This document shows positions 8,181 to 18,605 of a DNA stretch of 64,000 nucleotides, one piece after another. A model generated the notes under the pieces. That model was not told where the DNA came from. It saw only the letters and a list, made by a program, of their open reading frames with translations, and did not search any database. Position numbers and translations under genes: made by a program. The DNA is taken from contig NZ_VIRL01000030.1 of the NCBI RefSeq assembly GCF_006874465.1, positions 1-64,000 of the forward strand. Direction: 5' to 3'. This DNA comes from Microbispora bryophytorum. Lineage in GTDB: Bacteria; Actinomycetota; Actinomycetes; Streptosporangiales; Streptosporangiaceae. Numbering within the stretch: position 1 is the stretch's first letter; each line of letters begins with the position of its first letter.

Positions 8181-9645
8181 GAGGCTGGCCGAGGACGTGC
8201 TCATCGAACTGGACCGTGACGCCGGGGTGTCACTGCACCGGCAGATCGAGGCGTCCATCCGCGCGAGCATCCGGGCCGGTCGGTTGCGAGCGGGTGCGTC
8301 GCTGCCACCCAGCCGCACCCTCGCGGCCGGGCTCGGGGTTTCCCGCGGGGTGGTCGTGGAGGCCTATCAGCAGCTCGTGGCCGAGGGCTACCTTGCCAGC
8401 CGATCGGGCGGATACACCCAGGTCGCCGCGTCGATGCCGCCGACCGCCGCCGGCGCGGGCTCCGCGGCTTCGATGGCGCGGCCGGCCGCGAGCAGTGCCG
8501 GTCTCAGGGCCGGTTTCGGGGCAGATTCCAGGGCCGACTCCAGGGCCGGCTTCAGGGTTGACTTCGGATACGGGCGCACCGACGTGTCGCAGTTCCCGCG
8601 GGCCGCCTGGCTGCGTTCGGTTCGTACCGTGCTCACCACCGCGCCCAACGACCGGTTCGCCTACCTCGACGGGCGCGGCGTGCTGGAACTGCGCCAGGCC
8701 CTGTGCGACTACCTCAACCGGGTACGCGGCACGCAGGCCGTCCCCGGCGACGTGGTCGTCTGCAACGGCTACGGACAGGGCATCTCGCTGCTGATCCAGG
8801 TGCTCGCGCGGCGCGGCGCCAGGCGGATCGCCCTGGAGGACCCCTCGTCCGACGACGATGCCCGGGTGCTGGCCGGGGCCGCGGGACTGGAGGTGGTCGG
8901 CATCCCGGTGGGTCCGGACGGCGTTCAGGTCGACGCCCTGGACGCGGCCGACGCCGACGCGCTGGTCCTCACGCCGTCGCACCAGTGGCCAACCGGCGGG
9001 GTGCTGTCGGCGGCGGCCAGGGCCGAGGTGATCCGCTGGGCCAGACGCCGCGGCGCGATCGTGGTCGAGGACGACTACGACGCGGAGTACCGCTACGACC
9101 GCTCTCCGGTGGGCGCCATGCAGGGCCTGGCGCCCGATCACGTCGTCTACTGCGGCACGGCCAGCAAGACGCTCGCGCCGGGGTTGCGGCTGGGCTGGAT
9201 GGTGGTGCCTCCCCATCTGGTCGCCGACGTCGCCGCGGCGAAGCTGCTCGCCGACCGCGGTTCGTCGGTCATCGACCAGCTGACGTTCGCCGACTTTCTC
9301 GGCCGCGGCGAGTTCGACCGTCACCTGCGCCGGATGCGTCCGGTGTACCGGCGCCGCCGTGACGCGCTGCTGGACGCGCTGCGCACCCATGTGCCGGACC
9401 TGCGACCGGCCGGGATCGCCGCCGGGCAGCACGTGGTCGCCTGGCTCCCGCCCGGCCTCGACGAGGCGGCGGTGGTGGCGGCAGCGGCCCGGCATGGGCT
9501 CGGCATTCAGGGCGTCGGGCGGTTCCGGATCGCCGGCGCCGGGCCCGGTGGCCTGATCTTCGGCTACGCCATCCTCAGCGAGAGCGCCATCGCCGAGGGA
9601 GTCGCGCTGCTGGCGACGGCCATCCGGGAGATACGGGGATCCTGA
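8158..9645 (+). CDS. MocR-type transcriptional regulator (GntR HTH plus aminotransferase fold)
   Basis: Regulator of 495 aa. Residues about 20-85 form a GntR winged helix (SLHRQIEASIRASIRAGRLR, then LGVSRGVVVEAYQQLVAEGY). A linker of about 50 residues rich in repeated (A/S)RAGF/DSRA leads to a class I aminotransferase-like domain with VVEDDYDAEYRYDR and the PLP-lysine motif CGTASKTLAPGLRLGW. MocR proteins use PLP or a related aldehyde as effector. The GTG start at 8158 is supported by the promoter spacing. The shared operator indicates that its main target is the BBE-type flavoprotein gene immediately downstream in inverted orientation. Confidence 0.85.
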   Translation: MDRLRTNSRLAEDVLIELDRDAGVSLHRQIEASIRASIRAGRLRAGASLPPSRTLAAGLGVSRGVVVEAYQQLVAEGYLASRSGGYTQVAASMPPTAAGAGSAASMARPAASSAGLRAGFGADSRADSRAGFRVDFGYGRTDVSQFPRAAWLRSVRTVLTTAPNDRFAYLDGRGVLELRQALCDYLNRVRGTQAVPGDVVVCNGYGQGISLLIQVLARRGARRIALEDPSSDDDARVLAGAAGLEVVGIPVGPDGVQVDALDAADADALVLTPSHQWPTGGVLSAAARAEVIRWARRRGAIVVEDDYDAEYRYDRSPVGAMQGLAPDHVVYCGTASKTLAPGLRLGWMVVPPHLVADVAAAKLLADRGSSVIDQLTFADFLGRGEFDRHLRRMRPVYRRRRDALLDALRTHVPDLRPAGIAAGQHVVAWLPPGLDEAAVVAAAARHGLGIQGVGRFRIAGAGPGGLIFGYAILSESAIAEGVALLATAIREIRGS

Positions 9646-9654
9646 CGCGGCCCG

Positions 9655-11028
9655 TCACAGTGCCGGACGACTGTTCTGGGCCGGACGGATGTTCTGGTTC
9701 AGGTGGAACACGTTCGCCGGGTCGTAGGCGGTCTTCACCGCGGTCAGCCGGGCCAGCTTCGCGGCCGAGTACGCCCGCCGCACGCCGCGCTGCCCATCGG
9801 CCAGTTCGTCGGCCGTCAGCGAGTTGACGTAGATGCCGCTGGCGTACGGCTCAAGCGATGCGCCGGCGGCGCGGGCGGCACTCATCCTGGCGTCGTCGTC
9901 GGCCGGGTCGGTCCAGCGGGCGCCGGCGCCGAACTCGAACATCGTGCCCCGGTGGCTGAACGCCGCGTCCGCTTCCGGGACATCGGCGATCGCGCCGCCG
10001 TGCGCCTGCAGGCCGACACCCGGCAGGTCCTGGCTCGCGCTCAGGTCGGGGCAGCCGCGCAGCAAGAAGGCCTCGATCGCCGCGGTGGGAAAGCTCCGCA
10101 GGTAGTGCCCCTTGGAATAGCGGCGGTACGCGTGGCCGCCGGTGGAGTCCTCGCGTTGCTGAAGTTCGAGGTAGGACGGTGTGGTGACGCGGGAGGCGAC
10201 GGGACGCCCGAGTGCCCGCATCGCGGGCAGCAGCAGGCGGCCCTCGGCCGGGTCGCCGACCCACACGAACCCCAGCGTGGAGATCGGGCCGGCGGGAGTG
10301 CTGCCGACACCGGCGGCGAACGTCGCCTGCCGGGGCGCGACGGCGTTCAGGTCGCGCCAGCCCTCGATGACCGGGACGGCGTCCTCGGCGCGGAAGTCGA
10401 ACTCGGCGACCAGCGTCCGCGTGCCGGTCTGATGCAACTGGAACTCGAACTCGGTCACGATGCCGAAGTTGCCACCACCGCCGCGCAGGCCCCAGAACAG
10501 GTCGGGGTTGTCGGTACGGCTCGCGGTCACCACATCGCCCTCGGCGGTGACCACCGTGTAGGAGACGACGTTGTCGCAGGCCAGGCCATGCTGGCGAGCC
10601 AGCCAGCCCATGCCGCCGCCGAGCGTGAGACCGCCGACGCCGGTGTGTGAGACGTTGCCGGCGGTGGTGGCCATGCCGTACGCCTGGGACGCGCGGTCCA
10701 GCGCGCCGAGCAGCGCGCCGCCCTGCACCCGGGCCCGGCGACGGGCCGGGTCGACCCGCACGCCGCCCATGGGCGTCAGGTCGATCATGAGACCACCGTC
10801 GGGCACGGCGAAGCCGGCGGCGTTGTGACCACCGCAGCGCACGCCGATCTCGAGGTCCAGTTCGCGGGCCATCCGCACGGCGGCGACCACGTCGGCGACG
10901 CTCGCCGCGCGGACGATCATTCGTGGACGCCGGTCGATCATGGCGTTCCAGACGGTACGGGCGGTGTCGTAGCCGGCGTCGCCAGGCGTGAGCACCTGGC
11001 CGTCGAAGCGGGTCGCTGTCGTTGTCAT
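9655..11028 (-). CDS. FAD-linked oxidoreductase, berberine-bridge-enzyme type
   Basis: Flavoprotein oxidase of 457 aa. The N-terminal FAD-binding_4 domain carries RCGGHNAAGFA, whose histidine is the usual site of covalent FAD attachment, and GVGGLTLGGGMGWLARQ. The cysteine used for a second covalent bond in bicovalent members is absent. The C-terminal BBE domain ends YDPANVFHLNQNIRP. Substrates of such enzymes range from sugars to alkaloid-like compounds, so none is assigned. The gene converges on mocR with 9 nt between stops and has a MocR-like operator upstream, so the two form a regulatory pair. Confidence 0.85.
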   Translation of the reverse strand: MTTTATRFDGQVLTPGDAGYDTARTVWNAMIDRRPRMIVRAASVADVVAAVRMARELDLEIGVRCGGHNAAGFAVPDGGLMIDLTPMGGVRVDPARRRARVQGGALLGALDRASQAYGMATTAGNVSHTGVGGLTLGGGMGWLARQHGLACDNVVSYTVVTAEGDVVTASRTDNPDLFWGLRGGGGNFGIVTEFEFQLHQTGTRTLVAEFDFRAEDAVPVIEGWRDLNAVAPRQATFAAGVGSTPAGPISTLGFVWVGDPAEGRLLLPAMRALGRPVASRVTTPSYLELQQREDSTGGHAYRRYSKGHYLRSFPTAAIEAFLLRGCPDLSASQDLPGVGLQAHGGAIADVPEADAAFSHRGTMFEFGAGARWTDPADDDARMSAARAAGASLEPYASGIYVNSLTADELADGQRGVRRAYSAAKLARLTAVKTAYDPANVFHLNQNIRPAQNSRPAL

Positions 11029-11044
11029 GCCACTCAGCCTGGCA

Positions 11045-11098
11045 GGAATCGGTACCCTCGATAAGGTCCGATTACGTAAGCCAGTCGAGGACCAATTC
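11045..11098 (-). promoter_or_regulatory. Probable MocR operator, copy 2
   Basis: Read on the plus strand it has GGAATCGGTAC, AAGGTCCGATT at 11063-11073 and GAGGACCAATTC at 11087-11098, matching the site at 8126-8180 over about 54 nt with one single-base length difference. It begins 17 nt upstream of the start codon of the flavoprotein gene. Confidence 0.6.
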
Positions 11099-11168
11099 AG
11101 GACGACACGAATTCACGGCCACGCCGTATGCGGGAACCGGGCGCCGACGGGGCCCAAGCACCGCACTC

Positions 11169-11204
11169 TGCGCTCCACCCTGCGCTCCACCCTGCGCTCC
11201 ACAC
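11169..11204 (+). repeat. Three tandem 12-bp repeats
   Basis: TGCGCTCCACCC occurs at 11169-11180 and 11181-11192, with a variant ending CAC at 11193-11204. It lies in the about 280-nt spacer between the flavoprotein operator and the SCO6745-family gene. No coding role is apparent. Confidence 0.6.
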
Positions 11205-11308
11205 TGCGGGAGCCGGCCCCGGCAGCCGGACGGCGTGATCCCGCGCGACGACCTGCTCGCTTCGGTGGCCGGGCCGGGGTGGCCGTCCCGGCAGCTTGAT
11301 GCGCCCGC

Positions 11309-12136
11309 TCAGTTGTCGAAGGCCCTTACCGCGGCGGCGATCGGATCGAGCCCCGCAGCCAGTTCGTCGAGCTCGTCCGCAGTGAGCACGTCGTAGGCCG
11401 GCGCGGCCAGCTCGTCGGTGAGGGCCTCGATCCGCTCCTTGGTCGTGCGGCCGACGTCGGTGAACCCGCCGGCGGCGTCCACGAGGCCGCGGCCGCGCAG
11501 CCCGTCGACCACGGCGGTCAGCCGTGCCTTGGGCAGGTGGTGGATCCGGCCGAACTCCTCCGCTTTCATTCCGAGGGACAGAGCGAGCAGGACGTGGGCC
11601 TCGGTGCCGCCGATGCCGTGGGCGAGAAGGGCGGCGTTGTGGCCGTCCCCGCGGTGCTCGCGCAGCAGCGTCGCCGCGTGCCAGAGTCTGGCCACCGGCT
11701 CTTCGGGCACCCCCAGTGCCCGGAGCCCGGCGTACAGGGGTCGGCCCTGGGTCGGCGCGCTGACCGCTGCCCGGGTGGCGAGGTCGGCGGCCCGCACCAG
11801 ACCGGGCGAGTCGGCGAGCTCTCCGATCATCTGCCGCAGGGCGGCGGCGCTGCCCCGTTCGCGCACGGCGATCGCCTCCTGCGGGGTGATCTTCCCCCAC
11901 ACCCACGGGATGTGGCGTGCCACCTCGCCGTCGGCGAAGTTGTAGAAGACCGCGTGCACCACCTCGGCCGGTGCCAGGCCCAGCGGGGCGGCCCGGCCCG
12001 CGAAGTATCCGTCCCAGTAGTTACGCATGCCCAGGGCCAGGAACGCCTCGTTCGGCACCTCCGAGAAGGTGACGGTGGCGATCGGCTCGACGAGCTCGAA
12101 CATGCGGTGAACCTTGGCCTGGGGGTGCTGCTGCAT
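11309..12136 (-). CDS. SCO6745-family protein
   Basis: Actinobacterial conserved protein (275 aa). The N-terminal two thirds is helical with the family pattern LVEPIATVTFSEVPNEAF, MRNYWDGYFAGRAAPLG and VVHAVFYNF. The C-terminal third resembles a MarR-like winged helix (LPKARLTAVVDGLRGRGLV, then FTDVGRTTKERIEALTDELA). Function is unknown; regulation or small-molecule binding is a guess from the winged helix. A start at 12103 (MFELVEP) is equally possible. It is divergent from the DevS-like remnant across a tandem-repeat region. Confidence 0.72.
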   Translation of the reverse strand: MQQHPQAKVHRMFELVEPIATVTFSEVPNEAFLALGMRNYWDGYFAGRAAPLGLAPAEVVHAVFYNFADGEVARHIPWVWGKITPQEAIAVRERGSAAALRQMIGELADSPGLVRAADLATRAAVSAPTQGRPLYAGLRALGVPEEPVARLWHAATLLREHRGDGHNAALLAHGIGGTEAHVLLALSLGMKAEEFGRIHHLPKARLTAVVDGLRGRGLVDAAGGFTDVGRTTKERIEALTDELAAPAYDVLTADELDELAAGLDPIAAAVRAFDN

Positions 12137-12160
12137 CGGTCGGATCTCCTGTGGTCATGA

Positions 12161-13588
<1,428 letters not shown>

Positions 13589-13914
13589 CGGCGGCATCGC
13601 CCGGCACGTCTGCTTGATGTCACTGCTGGTGTCCGGCCTTGAGGCGGGCCCTGCGGGGGACCGTGCGGACTCCGGGTGCGGGATGTCGTCGACGGCGTCC
13701 GCGCGGAACTCGCTCGGTGATACGTGCTCGCTCAGTGATACGCGCTCGATCGGTGGCGGCGACATCGCTGAGCGCGCCCCTCAGCTTTTGTGATCGTACG
13801 GCCCGATTCCGGCACACGCAATCCTTTGCTCTGCGCTCTTGCTGCGGCCATGGTCCTATTACTTTCCCGCCTTGGGAAATCGTGTGCAGATGAAAAGTCA
13901 TCTGGCGGAAAGTA

Positions 13915-13943
13915 TTGACGGCCAGACAAGTTCAACGTACGTT
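13915..13943 (+). promoter_or_regulatory. Promoter for the clan-A glycosidase gene
   Basis: TTGACG at 13915-13920 and TACGTT at 13938-13943 with 17-nt spacing, in a locally AT-richer stretch. Transcription would begin near 13950 and leave about 275 nt of leader before the ATG at 14226. The rest of 13589-14225 has no supported gene; an ORF starting at 14040 has a fair ribosome-binding site but low-complexity proline/serine content. Confidence 0.45.
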
Positions 13944-14225
13944 TCCGGCTCGGAAAACCTTTGCGCACAGTTGCCCAACCCGGGTTGTGTGCGCTGCGTC
14001 GCCGTGACCGCCGCACAGGCACCGATCTGGGGAATCCCATGTCCAGCGAGTCTTCCGCCCCTCCGCGACCGCCGCGGTCGAGGACCGAGGTCATGACCAC
14101 CCTGCCGTCGGTACCCGTGGACGTGGCCCCGGCGGCCGGCGTCGAGCCACCCTCGGCACCGGCCGGCGACCCCCTCGATCCGCTCGGCACCAATCACCCC
14201 CCCACCACTCCTCAGGAGAGACGCA

Positions 14226-15950
14226 GTGAAGACGACCAGACTCAGAGCCGGGCAGGCCGCTGCCCTGCTCACCTCGCTCGCGCTCACCGCAGCCGGCGGG
14301 ACCCTCGCCGCCGCTCCCGCCGACGCCGCCGCGAGTGCCTCGACCACCCTGGTGGTCAACGCGAACCAGCCCTTCCGTCCGGTGACACATGTGGCCAGCG
14401 GCTCGCTGTACGGCCTGGCGGACGCGTCGACGCCGGCGGACAACCTCGTCCAGGCCATCAAGCCGAACACCTTCGTCCAGAAGCCGCAGGGCGGGCAGCA
14501 GCAGCCGACGGGTGACATCCTGACCGTGGCGCCCAAGGCCGCCAGGGCCGGCGCGAAGGTCGTGAACCGGCTGTCCGACCTCTACGCGGGCTGGCCGTAC
14601 CAGTTCAACTGGAGCAACTGGCTCAGCCTGGTCGACCAGCAGATCGCCCAGACCAAGGCGTCAGGCATCTCCAACCTGGCCGCCTATGAGCTGTGGAACG
14701 AGTCGGACAACACCTGGAAGTCGTCCAACGGCACGTACGAGGACTTCTGGACCAGGACCTACCGCGAGGTGCGGGCCAAGGACCCCACGACCCCGATCCA
14801 GGGGCCGAGCTTCTCGGACAACATCAGCGACATGGACAACTTCCTGAGGAACGCGGTCGCGACCAACACCGTCCCGGACATCATCGCCTGGCACGAGCTG
14901 ATCAGGTCTTCGAAGATCGCCGGTGACATCACGACGGTCGTCAACCTCGAGAAGAAGTACGGCATCAGCCCGCGTCCGATCGCCATCGAGGAGTACGCCG
15001 CCCCGTCCGAGGTCGGCATCCCCGGCGCCCTGGTCGGTTACATCGCCAAGTTCGAGCGGCTGGGCGTCCACGACGCCGAGCTGGCGTTCTGGAACCAGTC
15101 CGGCACACTCGGCGACCTGCTCACCGGCCGGGGCGGCTCGCCCAACGGCGCCTACTGGCTCTACAAGTGGTACGCCGACATGAGCGGCAACATGGTGACG
15201 ACCACCCCGCCCGCGCAGACCGGCATCGACGGAGCCGCGGCGATGAACAGCGCGGGCAACCAGCTCAGCGTCATCCTCGGAGGCGGCTCCGGCGACAGCG
15301 CCGTGGCGATCAACGGGCTCGGCTCCTTCGGCGGGACCGTCCACGTGAAGGTCGAGTACACCCCCTCCCCCGGGCGTACGGTGGCCGTCTCCGGGCCGAG
15401 CACGCTGGGTGAGTCCAACTACACCGTGAACAACGGCTCAGTCACCGTGCCCATCCCGGCGATGAACGCCACCTACGGATACCACGTGGTCGTCACTCCG
15501 GGCAGCGGCAACCCCGGGACCTCGCTGGCCGGGTCCTACCAGATCAAGAACGTGAACAGCGGCCTCGCTCTGGACACGCAGAACTCCGGCACCGCCCAGG
15601 GCACCCTGGTCGACCAGGCCACTCCCTCGTCCAGCACCACCCAGACCTGGACCCTCGTCGACAGCGGCTCCGGTCTCTACAAGATCGTCAACAAGGCCGG
15701 TGGGCTGGTCCTGGGCATCACCAACATGAGCACCGGCAACGGCGGGACCGCCCTGATCTGGGGCGACAGCGGCACCGCCGACCATCTGTGGTCGTTCGTC
15801 CCGGACGGGAACGGCCACTACAAGATCCGCAACTACAACAGCGGTCTGCTGCTCGGCGTCAACGGCATGAGCAAGTCCTCCGGCGCCCAGGTCCTCCAAT
15901 GGGAGGACAACGGCACCGCCGATCACCTCTGGACTCTCACGGCCCGCTAG
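14226..15950 (+). CDS. Secreted clan-A glycoside hydrolase (GH39-like) with ricin-type lectin domain
   Basis: Exported enzyme of 574 aa. The signal peptide ends near ADAAA (about residue 36). The catalytic (beta/alpha)8 domain spans about 45-330 with the acid/base in YELWNESDNTW (E159) and the probable nucleophile in PIAIEEYAAP (E255 or E256). A beta-sandwich follows (about 330-425), then a ricin-type beta-trefoil (CBM13-like, about 430-574) with repeated NVNSGLALD, NKAGGLVLG and NYNSGLLLG motifs. The two-glutamate layout is clan GH-A and most like GH39, but the substrate cannot be read. The ATG is preceded by AGGAGAG. Plant-wall polysaccharide degradation is inferred from neighbours. Confidence 0.75.
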   Translation: MKTTRLRAGQAAALLTSLALTAAGGTLAAAPADAAASASTTLVVNANQPFRPVTHVASGSLYGLADASTPADNLVQAIKPNTFVQKPQGGQQQPTGDILTVAPKAARAGAKVVNRLSDLYAGWPYQFNWSNWLSLVDQQIAQTKASGISNLAAYELWNESDNTWKSSNGTYEDFWTRTYREVRAKDPTTPIQGPSFSDNISDMDNFLRNAVATNTVPDIIAWHELIRSSKIAGDITTVVNLEKKYGISPRPIAIEEYAAPSEVGIPGALVGYIAKFERLGVHDAELAFWNQSGTLGDLLTGRGGSPNGAYWLYKWYADMSGNMVTTTPPAQTGIDGAAAMNSAGNQLSVILGGGSGDSAVAINGLGSFGGTVHVKVEYTPSPGRTVAVSGPSTLGESNYTVNNGSVTVPIPAMNATYGYHVVVTPGSGNPGTSLAGSYQIKNVNSGLALDTQNSGTAQGTLVDQATPSSSTTQTWTLVDSGSGLYKIVNKAGGLVLGITNMSTGNGGTALIWGDSGTADHLWSFVPDGNGHYKIRNYNSGLLLGVNGMSKSSGAQVLQWEDNGTADHLWTLTAR

Positions 15951-16260
15951 AGCCTGTACGGAGCCGGGATCACGCTGGAGCGCGCTCAGCTCCGCCGGAG
16001 CCGTCGACGCTGCTAGATCACCTCGTCGTGGCGCGTGACGACCCACCGGTGACGAGCGGTCCGGGATCGAGCCCCACCTGCCCCCTTGGCGAGCGGGGCC
16101 CGATTCCGGACCTGCGCGAAGGTCCGCACCGGGAGAGCCGGCGGCACCCAGGCCGGCTGGGGCGCCTGACCCCGGCACCGCCGGTCTGGCGCAGCTACGG
16201 CGACCGGGTCGTGGGCGCCCTGGCGGCGGCCCGGCTTCCAGCTCGGCTTCCGGCTCGGCC
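15951..16260. other. Gene-free convergent spacer
   Basis: About 310 bases between the glycosidase and the lacI-type gene. Small GC-rich inverted repeats such as GGAGCGCGCTC are present, but no clear long-stem terminator and no supported gene. Confidence 0.4.
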
Positions 16261-17301
16261 TCAGCCGCGGCGCACGCCGGGTGTGCTCTCCCGCAGGACG
16301 ACCTCGCCACGGACGAGCCGCCGGCGGGGAGTGTCCGCCGGTTCCCGCAGGACCATCTCCAGCGCGGCTTCACCGATCTCGACCAGAGGCAGACGTACCG
16401 TCGTGAGGGCGGGGGTGACGTCGCGCAGGGTGGTGATGTCGTCGAATCCGGCGACCGCCACCGTGCGTTCGAGCCCGCGTGACCGCAGCGCGGCAAGGGC
16501 GCCGACCGCCATGACGTCGTTGACCGCGAACACGCACTCGACCTCGCCGCGGCGCGCGAGCAGTTCGAGCATGGCGTCATGCCCGCCGTCGCGGTCGAAC
16601 TCCCCGTACATGATCGCCTCAGGCGGCACGACGACGTCCGAGGCCGCCAGGCCCTCGGCGAATCCGGTGAGCCGGTCGGCGGCCGTGAGCAGGCCACGCG
16701 GGCCGGCGAGCACGCCGAACGAGCGATAACCGAGGCCCACGAGGCGGGTGCCCAGGTCGCGGGCGCCCGCGCGGTTGGCGACGACCACGGTGTCGACGGG
16801 CAGCCGCCGCTGACCGATCAGCGCGACCCGCCCGCCCGAACGTTCGAAGGCGTCGAGTTCGGCGCCGAGCCGGTCGAGCGCGTCGCGGTCGTCCGTACGC
16901 GACCCGGCGATGACGATCGCCGCCGCGCGCAGGCCGCGCAGCGCGGCGGCGTACTCGACCTCCTTGTCCGGCCGTCTCCCGGTGCCGGCGATGCTGACCA
17001 TCAGGCCGTTGGCCTCGGCCGCCCGCATCGCCCCGGCGGCTATGGAGGAGAAGTACGGGTCCTCGATGTCCTGCACGACGAGCCCGACCAGGTTGGTACG
17101 GCCCCGCGCGACGGCCTGCGCCTGCGCGTTGGCCGCGTAGTTGAGCGCCCGCGCCGCCCGCTCGACCCGCTCGCGGATCTCCGGGCGGACGGTACGCGCG
17201 CTGCCGTTGATGGCGCGCGACGCGGTGGCGAGCGACACCCCGGCCTGTCTCGCCACGTCTTCCAGAGTCACCGCGCAGCGCTTCGCACCCATGGTCCTCA
17301 T
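16261..17301 (-). CDS. LacI-family transcriptional regulator
   Basis: Sugar-responsive repressor (346 aa from the ATG at 17301). The N-terminal LacI helix-turn-helix reads VTLEDVARQAGVSLATASRA followed by INGSARTV, with the hinge helix at about 50-60. The ligand-binding domain shows NLVGLVVQDIEDPYFSSIA and VAGFDDITTLRDVTPALTTV. An ATG at 17292 is the alternative start. It is divergent from the Gfo/Idh-DUF993-isomerase operon, and two perfect palindromes of LacI type lie between them, so it very likely represses that operon and itself. Confidence 0.9.
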   Translation of the reverse strand: MRTMGAKRCAVTLEDVARQAGVSLATASRAINGSARTVRPEIRERVERAARALNYAANAQAQAVARGRTNLVGLVVQDIEDPYFSSIAAGAMRAAEANGLMVSIAGTGRRPDKEVEYAAALRGLRAAAIVIAGSRTDDRDALDRLGAELDAFERSGGRVALIGQRRLPVDTVVVANRAGARDLGTRLVGLGYRSFGVLAGPRGLLTAADRLTGFAEGLAASDVVVPPEAIMYGEFDRDGGHDAMLELLARRGEVECVFAVNDVMAVGALAALRSRGLERTVAVAGFDDITTLRDVTPALTTVRLPLVEIGEAALEMVLREPADTPRRRLVRGEVVLRESTPGVRRG

Positions 17302-17342
17302 CTTGGCCTGCCCACGGTCGTGATTCGAACGGCGAACCCCGG

Positions 17343-17372
17343 TTGACGCCTCCGCGGCCCCGGCCGTACGGT
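17343..17372 (+). promoter_or_regulatory. Promoter of the Gfo/Idh-DUF993-isomerase operon
   Basis: TTGACG at 17343-17348 and TACGGT at 17367-17372 with 18-nt spacing. Transcription would start near 17380, directly beside the first LacI-type operator. Confidence 0.55.
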
Positions 17373-17382
17373 CCACAGTAGC

Positions 17383-17419
17383 GGAAAGCGCTTTCCACGC
17401 TTATGGAAAGCGCTTTCCA
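17383..17419 (+). promoter_or_regulatory. Tandem LacI-type operators
   Basis: Two identical 14-bp palindromes, GGAAAGCGCTTTCC at 17383-17396 and 17405-17418, the second extended to TGGAAAGCGCTTTCCA. Their centres are 22 bp apart, about two helical turns, placing both on one DNA face just downstream of the promoter. A related site lies at 26599-26612. Confidence 0.85.
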
Positions 17420-17447
17420 AGCAGGCCTTCACCGATGAGGAGGACGA

Positions 17448-18605
17448 ATGGAGACCCTCGGTGTCGTCATGAACGGGGTGACCGGGCGCATGGGCTACCG
17501 CCAGCATCTGGTCAGGTCGATTCTTGCGATCAACGAGCAGGGCGGGGTCGAGCTGTCGGGCGGCCGGCGAGTGCGGCTGCGGCCGGTGCTCGTGGGGCGG
17601 AGCGCGGCCAAGCTGGAGGCCATCGCGGCCCGGCACGGGATCCCTGACTGGACCACCGACCTCGGTGCGGCCCTCGCCGACGACCGCACCACGGTGTACT
17701 TCGACGCGCAGACCACGAACGCCAGGGTCGCGGCCGTCACCCGGGCGATCGAGGCGGGCAAGCACGTCTACGTCGAGAAGCCGACGGCGGAAACCCTTGC
17801 CGACGCGCTCGCCCTGGCGAGGGCGGCGCGGGAGGCGGGGGTGAAGAACGGCGTCGTCGCTGACAAGTTGTTCCTGCCGGGACTGCTGAAGCTCCGGAGG
17901 CTGATCGACGGCGGCTTCTTCGGCCGGATCCTGTCGGTGCGCGGAGAATTCGGCTATTGGGTGTTCGAGGGCGACTGGCAGGCGGCCCAGCGGCCCTCCT
18001 GGAACTACCGGGCCGAGGACGGAGGCGGCATCGCGCTCGACATGTTCCCGCACTGGGCGTACGTGCTGGAGAACCTGTTCGGTGGCATCGAGGCGGTGAC
18101 CGCCAGGGCGGTGACGCACATCGAGGAACGAGTGGACGAGCACGGCCGGCCCTACAAGGTGACCGCCGACGACGCCGCCTACGCGATCTTCGAGCTGGCC
18201 GGCGGGGTGATCGCCCAGATCAACTCCTCCTGGGCGGTGCGGGTGAACCGCGACGAGCTGGTGGAGTTCCAGGTGGACGGCACTCACGGCAGCGCCGTGG
18301 CCGGTCTGCGCCGGTGCCGCGTGCAGCACCGGTCGGCGACGCCGATGCCGGTGTGGAACCCCGACCTGCCCGTGACCGAGCCGTTCCGCGACCAGTGGCA
18401 GGAGGTCCCGGACAACGCGGAGTTCGGCAACGGCTTCAAGACGCAGTGGGAGATGTTCGTGCGCCATGTCGTGGATGACGCGCCCTTCCCCTATGACCTC
18501 GCCTCCGGCGCCCGCGGGGTGCAGCTCGCGGAGCTGGGCCTGCGCTCCTCGGCTGAGGGCGTCCGCGTCGAGGTGCCCCCGATCACCAGCGGAGTCGGGG
18601 CATGA
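17448..18605 (+). CDS. Gfo/Idh/MocA-family oxidoreductase
   Basis: NAD(P)-dependent sugar-type dehydrogenase of 385 aa. The N-terminal Rossmann fold has VMNGVTGRMGYRQH, and the conserved lysine motif is HVYVEKPTAETLADAL. The C-terminal alpha/beta domain includes the substrate-side AEDGGGIALDMFPHWAYVLE with an active-site histidine. The first gene of a three-gene operon with ATGA coupling to the DUF993 gene. Oxidation of a sugar or glycoside hydroxyl is the usual family role. The substrate is unknown here, but the LacI operators and neighbours make a carbohydrate likely. Confidence 0.85.
   Translation: METLGVVMNGVTGRMGYRQHLVRSILAINEQGGVELSGGRRVRLRPVLVGRSAAKLEAIAARHGIPDWTTDLGAALADDRTTVYFDAQTTNARVAAVTRAIEAGKHVYVEKPTAETLADALALARAAREAGVKNGVVADKLFLPGLLKLRRLIDGGFFGRILSVRGEFGYWVFEGDWQAAQRPSWNYRAEDGGGIALDMFPHWAYVLENLFGGIEAVTARAVTHIEERVDEHGRPYKVTADDAAYAIFELAGGVIAQINSSWAVRVNRDELVEFQVDGTHGSAVAGLRRCRVQHRSATPMPVWNPDLPVTEPFRDQWQEVPDNAEFGNGFKTQWEMFVRHVVDDAPFPYDLASGARGVQLAELGLRSSAEGVRVEVPPITSGVGA

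Noticed and set aside
5803..9645. 1280-residue plus-strand frame
   Set aside because: Most of it is antisense to the P-type ATPase; the real gene inside is mocR from 8158.
11169..11204. CRISPR-like short repeats
   Set aside because: Units are 12 bp with no spacers, so this is a simple tandem repeat. No CRISPR array was seen anywhere in the window.
14040..14515. ORF with MSSESSAPPRPP start before the glycosidase
   Set aside because: Low complexity and overlapping the signal-peptide region of the real gene. Kept only as a possible leader ORF.
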